DNA from: Cloeon dipterum
Lineage: Eukaryota > Arthropoda > Insecta > Ephemeroptera > Baetidae
Direction of reading: 5' to 3'
Length of the DNA stretch: 64,000 nt
Assembly (NCBI RefSeq): GCF_949628265.1
Contig: NC_088786.1
Span: 15,252,001-15,316,000 of the forward strand
A model generated the notes under the pieces. That model had not been told where the DNA came from and searched no databases. It saw only the letters and a list, made by a program, of their open reading frames with translations. Positions 24,598 through 37,300 of this stretch are shown here, in pieces. Both the position numbers and the translations under genes were made by a program. Numbering within the stretch: the first letter of the stretch is position 1; each line of letters starts with the position of its first letter.

Positions 24598-27500
24598 CTC
24601 GACTATGGTTAAACAATGAGTTATCAAAATCAGTAAACGAGATTGACTACTTTAAGGTGTTGATTTTTTAATTTCTTTAAAAACGTTTATGTTAAATCGT
24701 TTTTTGAGCTTGACTTGCACAACAATTTCGAAGCTTAAATGAGAGGTTTTGATTTGATCAGGCGACTCCACCTTAGAAAAAGCAAAAAAAATTGGAAGAT
24801 TGAATATAGATTGGTTAAGCCATTTTGGTCTAATTTTTTTCGTAATAACTATTTACTTGTATTTTTTGGGACTAGAATTGTAATAGTTTGGATCAAGTAT
24901 TCATCTGAGCCATTTGTGAACTTAATGAAATAATAATAATGGCAAAGAAATTTGTATTCCTAAAATCATTTTAAAACTTTCAATTTTGAAATAGAATTTT
25001 TGTGGCCCTCTGAGAACAACAAGTGCTCCATGAAATTAAATTAAACATTATACTTGATTCAATTGGTGAGGCCAAGATGTACACCTATCTAGCTCAGACC
25101 CTACAGAGAGAGATGACTGAAGTTGCCGTCTCGCCATTCGTGGAGTCAATGTTGATTTCAGGATGTACTTGCTGTTAACCTTTTTTAAAGGCACTTCTTT
25201 CCTGAAATCAACCATGGGTATTTTTTAAAGTGAATCTGAAAATATTTTGAACGAGAATAAAGAACTTACTTTCGGCGCCAAATGGTGTTGACAAACGCGA
25301 ATTCCAAAAGTGAGCCGAAAATGAACCCTGTGCACACAATGAACCACACTTCCGTCGCTTTGATGTAAGACACCTGCAAATAAAAAATAAAATTTAATAA
25401 GAAATAATCTCGACTGTCAAATCGTTTGGAACCTTAGGCAGGGCGCTGCCTGTGTTTCTGGTAAGAGTGATGAAAGTGAGCATGGTGCTGGTTCCGAGGG
25501 TGGTTCGGCCTGGGATGGCGTTCGGGTCAAGCCAGAACGAAACCCAGGACATGGCCACTAGGAGGATTGACGGCATGAAGTAGTCCATTACGTAGTGGCC
25601 GACCTCCCTGGCTAGGTGGAAGCGGATCTCCAACCTGCTGAAGTTTGCGCGCAAGCCTTCGTTTTCTTCCAGAGCCCGATCCACTTCATCCTCCAACTCC
25701 ATAACTGTTAAAATTACAAATAAGTTCAATATTTAAATTAATTAAAAATAAATAAGTTAAGGAATTTTAGTGAAATTTCGTAAAAAAAAACAGGGATAAA
25801 ACGAAAATTAATTTTATGTTTCATCACTTCCTTGAATGATGTGACGAAACTTGCAATTCACTGTGGACCTACACAAATTTGCTAGCAGCATAATCATAGT
25901 TTGGTGCATGTAAATAATAATAAAAGCTCTGGTTCCAAGGCCAAAAATTATTTCCTTGGCAATTTGTCATGGTGATTAGTCGCTTTAAATTTTTTGTTGG
26001 GTCCGTATTTGAAGATTATGTTAAAATGTGGACTCCTATGCTGTTTTCAACAGAGAGCAGCGATATTAATTTTATTATTTTTACGATGTTATGATCGATA
26101 TGTTTGGGATTGGTGTCCTCAAGTGTGATTTACACTCAAAGATAAGAACGCGCGTCTTGGTGCGTGTATGTCACCTGTCAAAGCCTGCCTTGAGTGCAAA
26201 TTATTTATTCGAAAGTGTCTTTTTACGTCTGTTAATCCCGTGTCGCATTGCACGCTCGCTGGAGACTGAATGCAAATGAAGATGAGTTAACGAGCACCAA
26301 GTTGACTGACCTATGGCAGAGTCGTTGGGTCTGAGGCGAGGGTGCGTGGGCTCGGCGGCCGTCAGCAGGGGCTCCGTGTCCTCGGTGCTGGTCGTTCTCG
26401 TGTCGATGAGGCGATACTCTGTGAGCAGCAGCTCGCTGTTGACCGTCACCGGCCGCGTGTTCTCCCACTGCAGCTGCAGCTCGCTCGAGTTGTACGTCCC
26501 TGCAAAAAATAGCAACAGCCGCCGCACAGCACGCAGCCGATCAGCATCACAAATCTTTTGAACAGTACAGCAGGTGATTGATTGGAAAGAGAATGGAAGT
26601 GAACGCACAACTCTCCAGCATCAGCGGACACTGCTGTTGGTCAAATGGGAACTTCTGCAGGTTCATCAGACAGTAGAGGGTCACCTTCATTCTGTGGAAG
26701 TTCATTTTAATTAATTTTACGCTTAATTATTCCAGTCTGCGTGGTTAATTTTATTCTGAGCGAATTTTGATGTATGCGGGTCGCACTTTTAGAGCGATTT
26801 TGTAATCGCAATGACCGGGGACTAGGCCACGGTAATTTTGACTCGCTTCGCTTCCTAGACTGACGTCGAAAATTTCTAATAATCAGGAAATTAAAATAAT
26901 GCTGTTCGGCGTCAATACGATTGAGCTCACTCGGCGTGCGTTTTAAAACAACAGCTCACGTATTTATTACCCATGCACTGCCGTAATAAAAGCTATCGCG
27001 CGTTTTCCACTACTTTATAAATCAGCTAATTGTAAGTCGCGGCGGCGGCGGCGGCGATAAACGAACCATGAAGGTTTGAGAGCAAAAGTTTGAAATCGAG
27101 AATGGCCTCTTCGGTCCGCTGCTCGTCGCAGCCAAAACGCGTATTCAATTAAAGCACCTGAGGGCCTGCTCCACTCTGCCGTCCGGGTGCAGCGTGATGC
27201 GGACGTCCTTTCGCTCGGCGCCCATGACCACGGACTCGCGTTCGTTGCTCAGGTACACGTGCGGCACCCAGATCTTGTCCCTCAGCAGTAGACCCTGGCC
27301 ACCCATGGAGCTGCCGACGCGGCCGTCCAAGCCGCTCCCGCTTGGAATCGCGAGCCGCGGATCCCGCCACCGGAACATCAGTAGAATGTGCGCTGTGAAT
27401 TTCTGAAACGATTTTTTAAAAGCAAAAGCATTAGGACATTTGATTATTTGTTACGTCAAAGCTGGACTCCTGCACGATGAAGGAATAAATTAGGTGGGAA

Positions 27501-29670
27501 GAAATTTTTTAAGAAAAATTATTTTACCAGACTCTGGGCCTCAATGGCGCCGAGAAAGTAAACATGCACTTTGGCGTGCACTTTGATGGGCTGGTCCTTA
27601 TGCTCGGCCAGCGGCCGCTGCCATTTGTCGTAGCGGCAGGACGCGGTCAGCTTGAGCAGCAGCTCCGACGTGCTCATGTTGGCCGCCTCCTCCGCTGTCA
27701 TTGGAGGACAACTCGACCTGTGCAGATTTAGCAAATTTATGAAACTTTTGACCGACAAAACCAGAGATCATTGTAGTTTTGTGAGGAGGAAAATATGGCT
27801 CAATAATTATTTATTTAAGATCTTAAGTCTTAAGCCATTGATTTTTTGCAATAACATAAGTGTTTTTTTTTGGCAAATTCTGATATTTTGCTGGAAATCC
27901 AAAAAATTAAAAATATTACACATCTAATCTAAACTTTGGTATTTTTATATCAGATTTTGTATTATTTAGATTTATTTAGGGAACAGACTCATGCTATCAC
28001 CGCTGACATTAAGTTTAACCTATATTTACTATATTTACTGTCAATTGCGTCGTATACGCTGAGTTCCATAAACCCCTGCATGTGTTACTATTCAATTCGT
28101 GTGTCGGCATTTTTATTCCCTATACTTTGTGTCTGTGAATTCTAATTAATTCGTCCCCATGAGGTGAAGAAACCGCTGGTCCGAATTAATGCCATGTCAT
28201 TTCCTAGTTGTTACTTTTTTATTATTAAGCTGCAACAACTAATCGATTTTTTCAAAAGAGCCCATTAAGATGCGTGTGTTCCGCGTGTGTAATGCACTTG
28301 ACATTGCCCCCATTGATGAGTCGTCCTTCCCGAAAATGCTGCTGGTATTTTCGGCGCGATGCAAGCGCTCCACTATCAGCGAAAATAAATACGTACGAAC
28401 CGCACACGCAAACGCTTCCTATCGAAGTGCCCGTCTGCGGTCCAATAGGACAAATTTTAATTACCGCACGTGCCAGACAATGTATTAGCTATACATGCTA
28501 ATTTGGACTAAATTATATACCGACTGCATCCTTGTTTTGATGAGCTCCATAATGAAACTGCGACTCACACATTCCGGGAAAATTGTCATACAGTTCAAAT
28601 TTTGCTCGCATGTCCCAATTTCATTGCCACCACTTAAACTACGACCAACATTTAGTTCAATTGCGGAGGAATTTTAAGTTGGAGGTTAACAATAACAAAT
28701 AATTGCAATAATTTGTTTGTTCCAAAAGCAAGCCCAATCACGGAAAGCAGGAAATTTTCAAAATCAGGTCACTATATGCAAGCTGTAATTGGTTCGAGTT
28801 TGTGTGCTGAAAAGGCATAATTAATTTTTGTGTAACCCTAAAGGAACGACGGCCACCGTCGCGAGTGCGTCTTTATGGTTGGCAAATAATGAGTCGAGTT
28901 GCGTATGCAGCAGCTCACTCTCGCTTACATGTATTTGTCTTGGCGAAGATAACAAAAGGAGCGTCACCGCACTATCAAAATATCGCCACTGCTGGAATTC
29001 GAGCTGCACTTAGAAATTCCTACCACCTCGCACCAATTTTTTGGCATTGACTTATTTTCCACGTCGAGGGCTGTAATTACCCGCTTCAATACCTTTTTGG
29101 AGGAAAGTGATAAGCAAATAACAATTATTGGTGTGGAATGTAGAAGGAAGATCCTGGAAAAATTGATAACAAAGTAAGAGCAAATGTGCTTTTTTTATTT
29201 TATCACCCTCAACACACGTTAACTTATCCCTGATTCCATCCTTGCAATGCAGAAAATTCCCCTGCAGTCGTATATAACTTAACAAACGTGGTTGTTGGGG
29301 CGTTTTACGATTCTGACACGTGAAAATTAATTCCTTTATCGTGGACAGTGGGACTTCCCTTTGCGTGTATGCTTTACTTAGAAGCCACAATTACTTCAGC
29401 ATTTTATGATAAAAAGTATATGAAAAATGAGAGACCAAACTGCATTTGGGTTTCGGCAAAAACTACGTTATTCCACATGATAATTAAATACTTTAAACCC
29501 GGATTTTTTGGAAAAATATACCCGTGGAAAAATCTTTTTAATGAGACTTCATGAGTGCGGGTTCATAAATTTTTAAAAAACAAATGGGAAAACTGGAAGT
29601 TTATTTACTACACAAAAAATTATGTTCTTCTTACTGTGAAGAAAATTGTTAACTACAAAGAAACCTACAA

Positions 29671-29752
<82 letters not shown>

Positions 29753-31315
29753 CAGAAATTTTAGCTAGGAAAGCAATCAAGTTTTCATTCTAAATGGCAC
29801 TTTTGTGTAGATGATTCTGAGAGACCCATTATTTCAAGGTACAAATTAAGTTTATCAGTTCACGAAAGGCAGTGTTGTGTAGCGATTGTTAAGTTCCTGA
29901 AAGAAGCACACATATTTGTCGCGCGGATGGCGCGGTTTCGTCGCACAAACACAAGAGAATGCAAACACACACAACAAATAGCAATCGGGCCGAGGCGGCG
30001 CGTAAAAAGCGCAATTAGCAATCAGGGCTGCTGCAATTATTTCTGTTTCACCCTAACGAGCTGCAAAGGTCGTTGATTACTCAACCTGCTTATATTCTGA
30101 ACGTGTAAACCGGCCTTACTCACGTTTATCTAGCTCTTATTGCCCATCATTATTATTATACTTTCGTTGCAAAGAAATAGTAGCTTAGCTCGCGCGGCAG
30201 TCGCACACATAAATATAAATTTATACACAAGTGAGTGTTTTATTGGAGCGCAGAAGCAATTTCTTTGTTTTGTAATTGATATTTTATCGCCAGGGCTGGC
30301 ACAAGGGGGACTCGCAGTGGAAAATTCTAGCCGCGCACCGACAAACATGTGGCCCCGTGCGACTGTCGATTTTCCTCATAAAATTCGAAACGCACTTTTA
30401 GCTATCACACTTGATGACCCTCACGTTGTGGCGGGGCTTCTCACCTTCCGTGGAAAAAGCAGAAAGTAAGAGACTAAATTAAAATGAAAGAAGCTATCGC
30501 TGAAATGCGTCGTAAAACTACACTAAACTGCAATAAAAATATGTAATTATCAATTATCATATTACTTTACAGAAAAGTTATATTATTATAATGTTGTCAT
30601 AAAAATGGCATTGAATTTGAATTGCTATAGCAATCAACATTGTGAACAGTAATAAATAACTTATAAATTGCATGCAAAAATATATTTCAGAATTAATTAT
30701 ACAATTTTAAGAAGTTTTTAACACTTTGTTTTTTTAACACTTTTGTGTTAAAAATGTGTTTTTCTATATAGAATGTTTCAAACTTTTGTAGACCTGTTAA
30801 TATTTATAAGACAAAAATCAAGAGGGACAAAATTCTTTGAAAATTTTGTTTTAAAAATTCTTGTCACATTTTACAATTTGAAACAGATTCGTATTAATTA
30901 CATAAAAAATAATGATACTTGGTTCAAACGAGAATATACGGCTCATTTCCAGCGGTATAATTAATTTTGATGCTATCTAGTCTTTGTTTCCATTCGCGAT
31001 GACAGCGGCGCGCACACTTCAAAGGATAGGTTACAAGAAGTGTTAAGTTTTTTGCTCACCTGCCAAGGCTAATTTCGATACACTGCCAGCTGAGAGCGCA
31101 TTGTGTGTGTCTATTTATTTGTATTTATTTTTCGCACGCACACTAATGAGCGATATTTATTCACGAGATCGCAGAGCGCAGCTACTTTATTATTGGCCTT
31201 TCGTGGCCGCGCGTATATTTATTTATGTGTGCATTTCGCTGGAATTCTCGATGCATATTTCTGAGCATGTTCAAGCGCAGCTCTCGAGGTAAAAACCCCA
31301 TCATCACCGGCCTCA

Positions 31316-31365
<50 letters not shown>

Positions 31366-32838
31366 GGCTTGCTCTGTGATTAACAAAGTCAACAATTATA
31401 TTTGGTCACTGCTAAGCGCGCAAAACAATTATTATAAAACGCGCGGCGACAAGGTGTAGGTCACGGATTTCGCAAATATGTGCGCGCATTATTTAATGTG
31501 TGTGCAGAGGTGCTGGCGCAGAACACTAAATCACGATGTCCGCCTTGCAAATAATGTTAAACTGAAAAAGCAAACAGAGGAGACTTTTGGTGAAAGATTG
31601 GAAAAATGTGGCTACAGCTCTATTTTGCGAAAAGTATTGCGTGCCATTATAAAAATTTTTTGTTTCAATTTCCAAATTTTAGCAATTGCAACCATTGAAA
31701 TCACTGGAATATATATAATTTTTGTTTTCTTTCAACAAACATTCCTACTCTGATATAACTTAAAATTTAAGTGATTAAAATAAACCAACAATTGTGGACA
31801 TAACCTACAATAATTAGTGAAGGTATTTATTTTTTCTAAAAAAACGTGAACCGCTCTGTTACAATAAGTAGGTTAAATAGTCTATAATTTGAAAAGTGTG
31901 CTTTTGTTATGTTCTTAGAAATAACTATTAGTCTCCAAAAAACCCACGATATTAAGCAGTCGACCTTTTATAAATTCGTTAAGGTAATCTGTTGCCTGAG
32001 ATTAAAAAATAAACCCCTAATTTTAAGTTCAAAGTTGTTTGTAACATTGATAGGTTAAATAAATACTTAAAAAAGCAATTAAACTTAAAATCTAGTTTCC
32101 AATACAAAAATTTACGAATAAAGAATAGCGATGATAATTAATATTGAGACTTTGCAAAGGTGAGATTTTTTATTTCTAACAATTTTTCGTTAAAACGTCT
32201 CAGATATAGCATCATTCAACTTTTCGTGATTTTATCTTATTTTTATTCGAAATAAAAATAAAAATAGAGAAGTTTTGAATCTAGTTAAAATTGAGAGGCT
32301 TTCTTGCAAGGAAGATTTATTTAAAATAATCCTGATAACCCCTCTATTGAAATTTGAATTTGAAAAATAAAATAAAAAATTACATGAATTCAAAACTGGT
32401 GGTTAGATAATTATATATGATGCAGCAAATATTCAGCCATGAACTCATTCGTGGTTCTTAAAAAATTTCAACAATTTTAATTTTAAATTTCAAACATGTA
32501 ATTAACTAAATTAGTCCTAGAATGTTGGCCAAAAAACGTTTTGGCCACTTTGAGTTAAAGAAAAGTGCTATTTCTTTATCTTTTTGTCTTGTTGTTAATG
32601 TTATGATATTCAACAAATTAAAACTACTCACAGACCGTTAGAAAAAAAACCAAAAATTGCACATGCAGAATATTCCAACAAACTGAATTAAATTTAAATT
32701 ATTACAAAACATGATCTCTCGATTTCATCGTTTGTGATGATTTTAATTTTAAGTCAGTTTTAGGGTAGGGGCTACTCACGGTTGTGCAATGGCCGCGGTG
32801 GCGAAGAGGAGCAGCGGCGCGAGCAGGCCGAAGAGCAT
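24276..32838 (-). CDS. Cys-loop ligand-gated (chloride) channel subunit, nine exons
   Basis: Exons (minus): 32838-32780, 27717-27528, 27402-27158, 26691-26609, 26499-26311, 25704-25433, 25373-25270, 25201-25085, 24597-24276, giving about 526 residues with phases agreeing throughout. Layout: signal peptide 1-18; ligand-binding domain; Cys-loop at about C172-C186 with FPFD inside; M1 at about 293-314; M2 at about 322-342, reading RTTLGTSTMLTFITL; M3 at about 353-375; a Gly-rich intracellular loop; M4 ending WGFVWI at the C-terminus. Sequons at about N33, N196, N251 and N276. Subunits of this superfamily assemble as pentamers in the plasma membrane. The text best resembles the divergent insect glycine-receptor-like clade that includes Drosophila CG7589, CG6927 and CG11340, a placement made from memory. 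Ligand and ion selectivity cannot be read from the sequence. Oddities: PGR instead of PAR before M2, and a long insertion before M1. Confidence 0.9.
25085..25201 (-). CDS. Channel exon 8: start of intracellular loop
   Basis: Encodes KEVPLKKVNSKYILKST and PRMARRQLQSS, a basic post-M3 segment. Acceptor ttgatttcag joins in phase with the previous AA. The end is set at the donor GTGTAC (phase 2). An alternative donor GTAGGG about 23 bp earlier (phase 0) would pair with a different acceptor of the last exon. Confidence 0.75.
25270..25373 (-). CDS. Channel exon 7: M3
   Basis: Encodes VSYIKATEVWFIVCTGFIF and SLLEFAFVNTIWRR, the M2-M3 linker plus M3. Acceptor tttgcag, donor GTAAGT, ends in phase 2. 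It lies between introns of 59 and 68 bp. Confidence 0.92.
25433..25704 (-). CDS. Channel exon 6: M1 and M2
   Basis: Starts with acidic MELEDEVDRALEENEG, then FSRLEIRFHLAREVGHY, M1 (MPSILLVAMSWVSFWL) and M2 starting PGRTTLGTSTMLTFITL, ending in ALPK. No vicinal cysteines and no second disulfide are seen in the loop C region. The donor GTTCCA is weak but ALPK/VSYIKA is the normal M2-M3 junction. Confidence 0.92.
26311..26499 (-). CDS. Channel exon 5: inner strands and long insertion
   Basis: Begins with TYNSSELQLQWENTRPV (sequon NSS) and reads SELLLTEYRLIDT. It then has an acidic, Thr/Pro-rich stretch up to RPNDSAI that is longer than usual between these strands. Donor GTCAGT in phase 1. Confidence 0.85.
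26609..26691 (-). CDS. Channel exon 4: Cys-loop
   Basis: Encodes KVTLYCLMNLQKFPFDQQ, then QC and PLMLES. Two cysteines 13 residues apart with FPFD between them are the hallmark Cys-loop. Phase 2 in, phase 1 out, donor GTGCGT. Confidence 0.92.
27158..27402 (-). CDS. Channel exon 3: ligand-binding domain
   Basis: Encodes KFTAHILLMFRWRDPRLAI followed by DKIWVPHVYLSNERES. These correspond to the conserved W-DPRL and W-PD-F-NE segments. The canonical Asp of WVPD is replaced by His. Acceptor gtttcag; donor GTGCTT in phase 2. Confidence 0.9.
27528..27717 (-). CDS. Channel exon 2: N-terminal ligand-binding domain
   Basis: Encodes mature N-terminus SSCPPMTAEEAANMS, then KLTASCRYDKWQRP and VHAKVHVYFLGAIEAQSL, the usual first strands of a Cys-loop receptor extracellular domain. 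Acceptor ctgcacag, donor GTAAAA. Confidence 0.88.
29673..29751. repeat. (AT)n microsatellite, about 39 units
   Basis: Uninterrupted AT dinucleotides in the large first intron of the channel gene. It produces a false ORF of Tyr-Ile repeats. Confidence 0.97.
31319..31362. repeat. (CT)n microsatellite, about 22 units
   Basis: Uninterrupted CT dinucleotides on the plus strand in the first intron of the channel gene; GA on the transcribed sense. Could act as a polypyrimidine or GAGA-type site, but that is not shown. Confidence 0.95.
32780..32838 (-). CDS. Channel exon 1: start and signal peptide
   Basis: Encodes MLFGLLAPLLLFATAAIAQ, a typical signal peptide (hydrophobic core, small residues at the cleavage site), then donor GTGAGT in phase 2. 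An upstream in-frame start at about 33057 would add a hydrophilic leader, so the ATG directly before the signal peptide is preferred. The following intron is 5.1 kb. Confidence 0.8.
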
Positions 32839-34219
32839 GTCGTCGACAGGTGAGCGCGATTTACCAACTAACCGTGCAATGCACACCGTGCGAATCGACT
32901 GACTAAAGGGAGCCGCCGCGGAGAGCGCCTCTGCCTTTCCACAGCCGGCAGCGAGCGCAATACGTGTTGTGTTGTTCTTGTGTGCAATCACAGCCGCCGA
33001 TTGCCGGCGATCTCGCTCTTGCTCTCTCGCACACACACTTTCGCGTGCATACTGCACCGGCGTTCTCCTCCACAGACAACAATGGGGACAAAACGTCTAA
33101 CATTTTTTCTCGCATTCTCAACATCTCCGTTCTCAAAGTGGCCAAAGAGCAAGAAAATGATTAGTTTTTATATTTTGTATCAAATATTCACGGAATTCAG
33201 GCATTCGCACATTTCAAATGTACCGTGGCAATACTTGAAGAGAATTCTAGCTAATGAAAGTATCGCGGGCTCATCAAAATGGCATAATATTCACAAATAC
33301 ACTAATATTAAAATTCAAGTAAAAATTTGAGTTACTCGCAATTTGTACTCTCAAACAACGTAAACCCATTTAAATTGAGAATGCTTTCCCCAAGTAAATG
33401 CGGGTAAGTCAAGTTTAATTTATTTAAGATAACAACAGCAGGCATGTGATAATTTCCATATTATCATACAGGATCAGAAATTATTAAAATATATAAGATT
33501 TTCTTCTCTCAGTCAGTATAATTTTTTTTAACTGCAACTGGTAGGTTTTGCAGTATTACAACCCAAAATGTTAAGCGGAAAGCAAAATGTTATTAATTTA
33601 AATATATGTATAAATTTCTAATAACAATATTAAAGATAACTAATAATGCATTTTATCTTAAACGTACAATAACAGCGCAATAAATCTGCAATAAAATATA
33701 ATGTTTTATTTTTCCTATCCATATATATTTAATGAAAGGTCTTAATCCTTTATTCCGTTAAATTAATTATAATTTATCATCTAAACTACCCAAACTGAAA
33801 AGTGCAAAAAGTGAACCAATTTTTTCATTTTATTGTTTTTAAGTTGAGAGAAAAAATTATAATAAAACAGGAATGTTCATTAATCATTTAATAGTTAAAA
33901 TCGACGATAGATGAGAATACAGTTAAATAGATAAATGAGTAATGTAAGCCGTAAGCCGCAATAAAATCAGTGAACGCAAGGGAAATTTTTTGTCGCGAAT
34001 GTTACACCTGCTCGCACCTGCCGAGAAAGTCCGCTGACCATCCACTAGGAGCGCTGCAGCCGGTAACACGTTCTTCAACCAAGCGCTCCTAGCGGCAGGC
34101 AGCAAAAGTCAAAAGTACCGTAACACTTAACACGAACGAGGGAGTGATCAGCAGCAACGAAGTAACCGGTTGACCTGCGTCGCCATTAAAACCGGTCTTT
34201 ATCCACATGACTTCAAAGG

Positions 34220-34361
34220 CTTTATAGCCGCAAACCTACTACCGTTTTGGAGCGACCGGTGACTCTGGACGCACCGACAGCGGTGCAGGCAGCTGTCCGG
34301 GAGGCATTGCAGCACACTGAAGGTGGAATTCGCTACGGCCAAAGCGCAAAACAAATCTGAG
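34220..34361 (+). other. Spec2: Predicted 5' untranslated exon of the Spec2 gene (5' end approximate)
   Basis: A GC-richer block ending AACAAATCTGAG followed by a consensus donor GTGAGT. The next plus-strand acceptor with a fitting exon is at 41345, giving a 7.0-kb intron in the 5' UTR. The transcription start is not resolved. The exon lies about 1.5 kb from the divergent channel start codon, so the interval probably serves as promoter for both genes. Confidence 0.45.
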
Positions 34362-37300
34362 GTGAGTCTCGTTTGCCGGTTTTTGCACGAATTTGGGTTC
34401 GTGCTGTGTTGGACATCCGTTTCTGTCGTTTTCGCCCTTTTGCTGTCATCGACCTAGGTAGGGGATGCTTTTGCTGCGAGCTGCTTTACTCGGCGGAAGA
34501 TTTATTACGGGATATATTATTCGTTTACTGTAGCTAGGGTTCGCAGCAAATAGGGGGACACCGCTCCCGAGTACGATGACTCACGCAGGGGTCGGTTTCT
34601 TGGGTCTCGCTCCAGAAAGAGGAGAGCTTTGCTTTCTTTCAATCTTCCCTTGTGTTTTACGCCAGGCTGCGATATTCCGATCGGGCATTTAAGATTGCAG
34701 CGCATTTATTGCATGCGCGCGGAATTCTTATTTTTAGCGTAGCCGTATTCATTTTATCCGCTGCAGCTGGTGAAAGACAAACTCTTTATTATTAACATCC
34801 TAACCTTGGAAAGATTCCAAGTTTAGTCTTGCCGCTTGGGTGTCAATTTGTATCTTTTTAAGCACTTCCGCGCGACCGAGTGCATAATTTTGTTTTGTCT
34901 CCAAGATAAAGACGCTTCTAAAGTAATTTATAAATTAATCGAAAAATAATTACCCTTAACCGTTTTAGTTCATCGTGAAGTTGTTTATACAGTGATCGAC
35001 TTAAATTTCAATGAAAAATAGATCCTAGTAGACATAGTCATATTTTTTACTTTCTTGTGTTTTCACGTTTTTCACAGCAATTAACTTCACAGAATTCAGT
35101 TCAAAAGCAAAAAAATTTCACTTTGGACAAATATTTTTTGTGTATGAAAGGGTGCTCACTTAATTGTGGCATGAATTTGCATCGATTGGCAACACTATGC
35201 TAAATGCCTTCACTTAGTTTACTTGGCGGAAACCTCAAAGTGTTAGTTAGCTGCGGTTTCTAGCAGCCACTGGAATCTATCTCATTCTAAAATTCGTGTG
35301 GTGAGCGGTACCAACTGTTTTACATAAATATAATCATAGAAACGGTGCATATTTTTGCAAATGCAATGAAGCAAATCGCTATTTAACAGCTAACCGTAAT
35401 ACTTTTAGGACGTGTGCTTAGTGAGAAGCTGTATTTAATACACAAATCATTTGCCTGATTGTGAATTAGATGGACATGCATTAGTGGTTTCAGTTGCTTT
35501 TTTATAAAAATTAAAAAAAACTTTCATGACTGAAAAATAAAAATATTTATTTCGATATTAAAAATATAGTAGAGGAACTATTTGTATCCTTGGCGAGTGG
35601 TCCATTGAGTCAATTGTTTGTGAAATTTAACAACAGTTTATCCATACAATGTTCAATAATGAAATCCGGGCTGAAGAATAGTTAAATTCCAGATTTTGCC
35701 AAATATATCGAAAAATTAAACGGTTATTTACCTATGATTGTCCCGCTTGATTTCAATCGTTCTCGTCGCGAGCTATCCAATGGTCTGAGAATTATGATAT
35801 AAATGTCTCTTCTTCTGGTGAAATAAATCGTGATTTCCGATTAGGAGACAGTGCTCACCGCTTGATTTGTGTGCAAACATTTGAGCCGATTTTATCAAAA
35901 ATTTAAACAGCAACCTGGGAAATTTTTAAGCTTTTCCCCTCATTTTTAGATATAGTATCATTTCAAGTAAAGATGAAAATGATTTTTTTTTAAAAATACC
36001 AAATGAATAAAAAACAAAGCCTTATTTTGAGTTGGCTATTGTTTTACACTAAATTGGAGCCAGCTATGATTTTTAACAATGGTTTGCTCTTTAGCAGGAG
36101 CAATATTAGCAATGAATCCCATTAAAATAAAAATTTCCAGAAGTTTAAATTTAGAAGGATTTGTTTTCTATTAATGTCACATTAGTAATTTTTAATCATA
36201 ACTTGCTCTAAAACTTTTTAAATTGCTGTTAAGTATTTAGAAATTATTTTATTTTGCAATAAAGCTGTTTTGTAAAATAGGTCAAAATAAGCATGTACGA
36301 CTCAAACGATAAAATGTATTTTGCTTTAGAATTAATTAGAATGCAGTTCATCTGCTTAACCAGTGATTCTGCTTGTTATTTTTACCACGGTGCAGGGACA
36401 AAAAACTAATTGGAAACGAACTCGAGTGGACTGTGATGCGCACAATTGCGCGAGTGAATCACGCGGCGCACGATAAGAGCCGGGATTGTCGTGCTCGGTG
36501 GCTCCGCTTGCGATGAAGCACGCGTGAAATACGAGAGTAACAATAATTCAGCATATTTCGTTTCTAATCAGCGTGCACTCACTCGGCTTTGCTATTGCTG
36601 CTCCTATTTTTCCGACTGACGCGCAGGTGGCTGCTGCCGGCCGCTACTTCCATTCGCGAATATAATCGCTTCTCGGAACCGCACTCGACGCTGGCTTGGC
36701 TGCGCGCTTCTCGTTTCATTCTCGATTCCCAGCTGTGCATTTGGCAGCAAATTTGGGCCAATCGATGGGAACAGATGTAGCGGAATCAACTTGATAATGA
36801 CGCCTCGCATTTCATTTAACGTGTGATTAAAAGTTATGATCTCGGGATTAGTAGAGTAGAGCGCTCTGCATTTTTATCTCGTCCGTCAAACTGTTAACAT
36901 CTCATATATCCGAAGGTTACATTTTCACCTTCACTCGTCCAAAACTGAAGGATATTTAAATTATAATTCGATTTTAATGTGCTTAATCATTTTTAAGTGG
37001 ACTAAATGGATTTTTTAAGGGGAAATGTTTTACAATCGATGTTCATTCATTTTTACTGTAATTGCAATTATAATAATATGGTGCTCTTTTTCTTTAACCT
37101 GCGATACATAGTAGGAATTTTCGGGAGATGGAGTTTATTTTTGGAGCATTGCTCTGGCTCTATCAATAAAAAAACTAAATTATAAAAGTTCATTTACTTT
37201 ACGTGCAAAAATTAAAAGAGAAAATGTTTCTACAGCACTTTCCCGTACAATACAGCTAGATATAGTTGGGCCCCGCAGGCCTGATCAGCAATACTTCACC

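Larger units (their letters stand above)
27718..32779 (-). other. 5.1-kb first intron of the channel gene
   Basis: No exon seen. Contains the AT and CT microsatellites and AT-rich sequence. Large first introns in such genes often carry regulatory elements, but none was identified. Confidence 0.5.

Noticed and set aside
29555..29752. Open frame ending in Tyr-Ile repeats
   Set aside because: It is the AT microsatellite translated; the same applies to 43374-43586.
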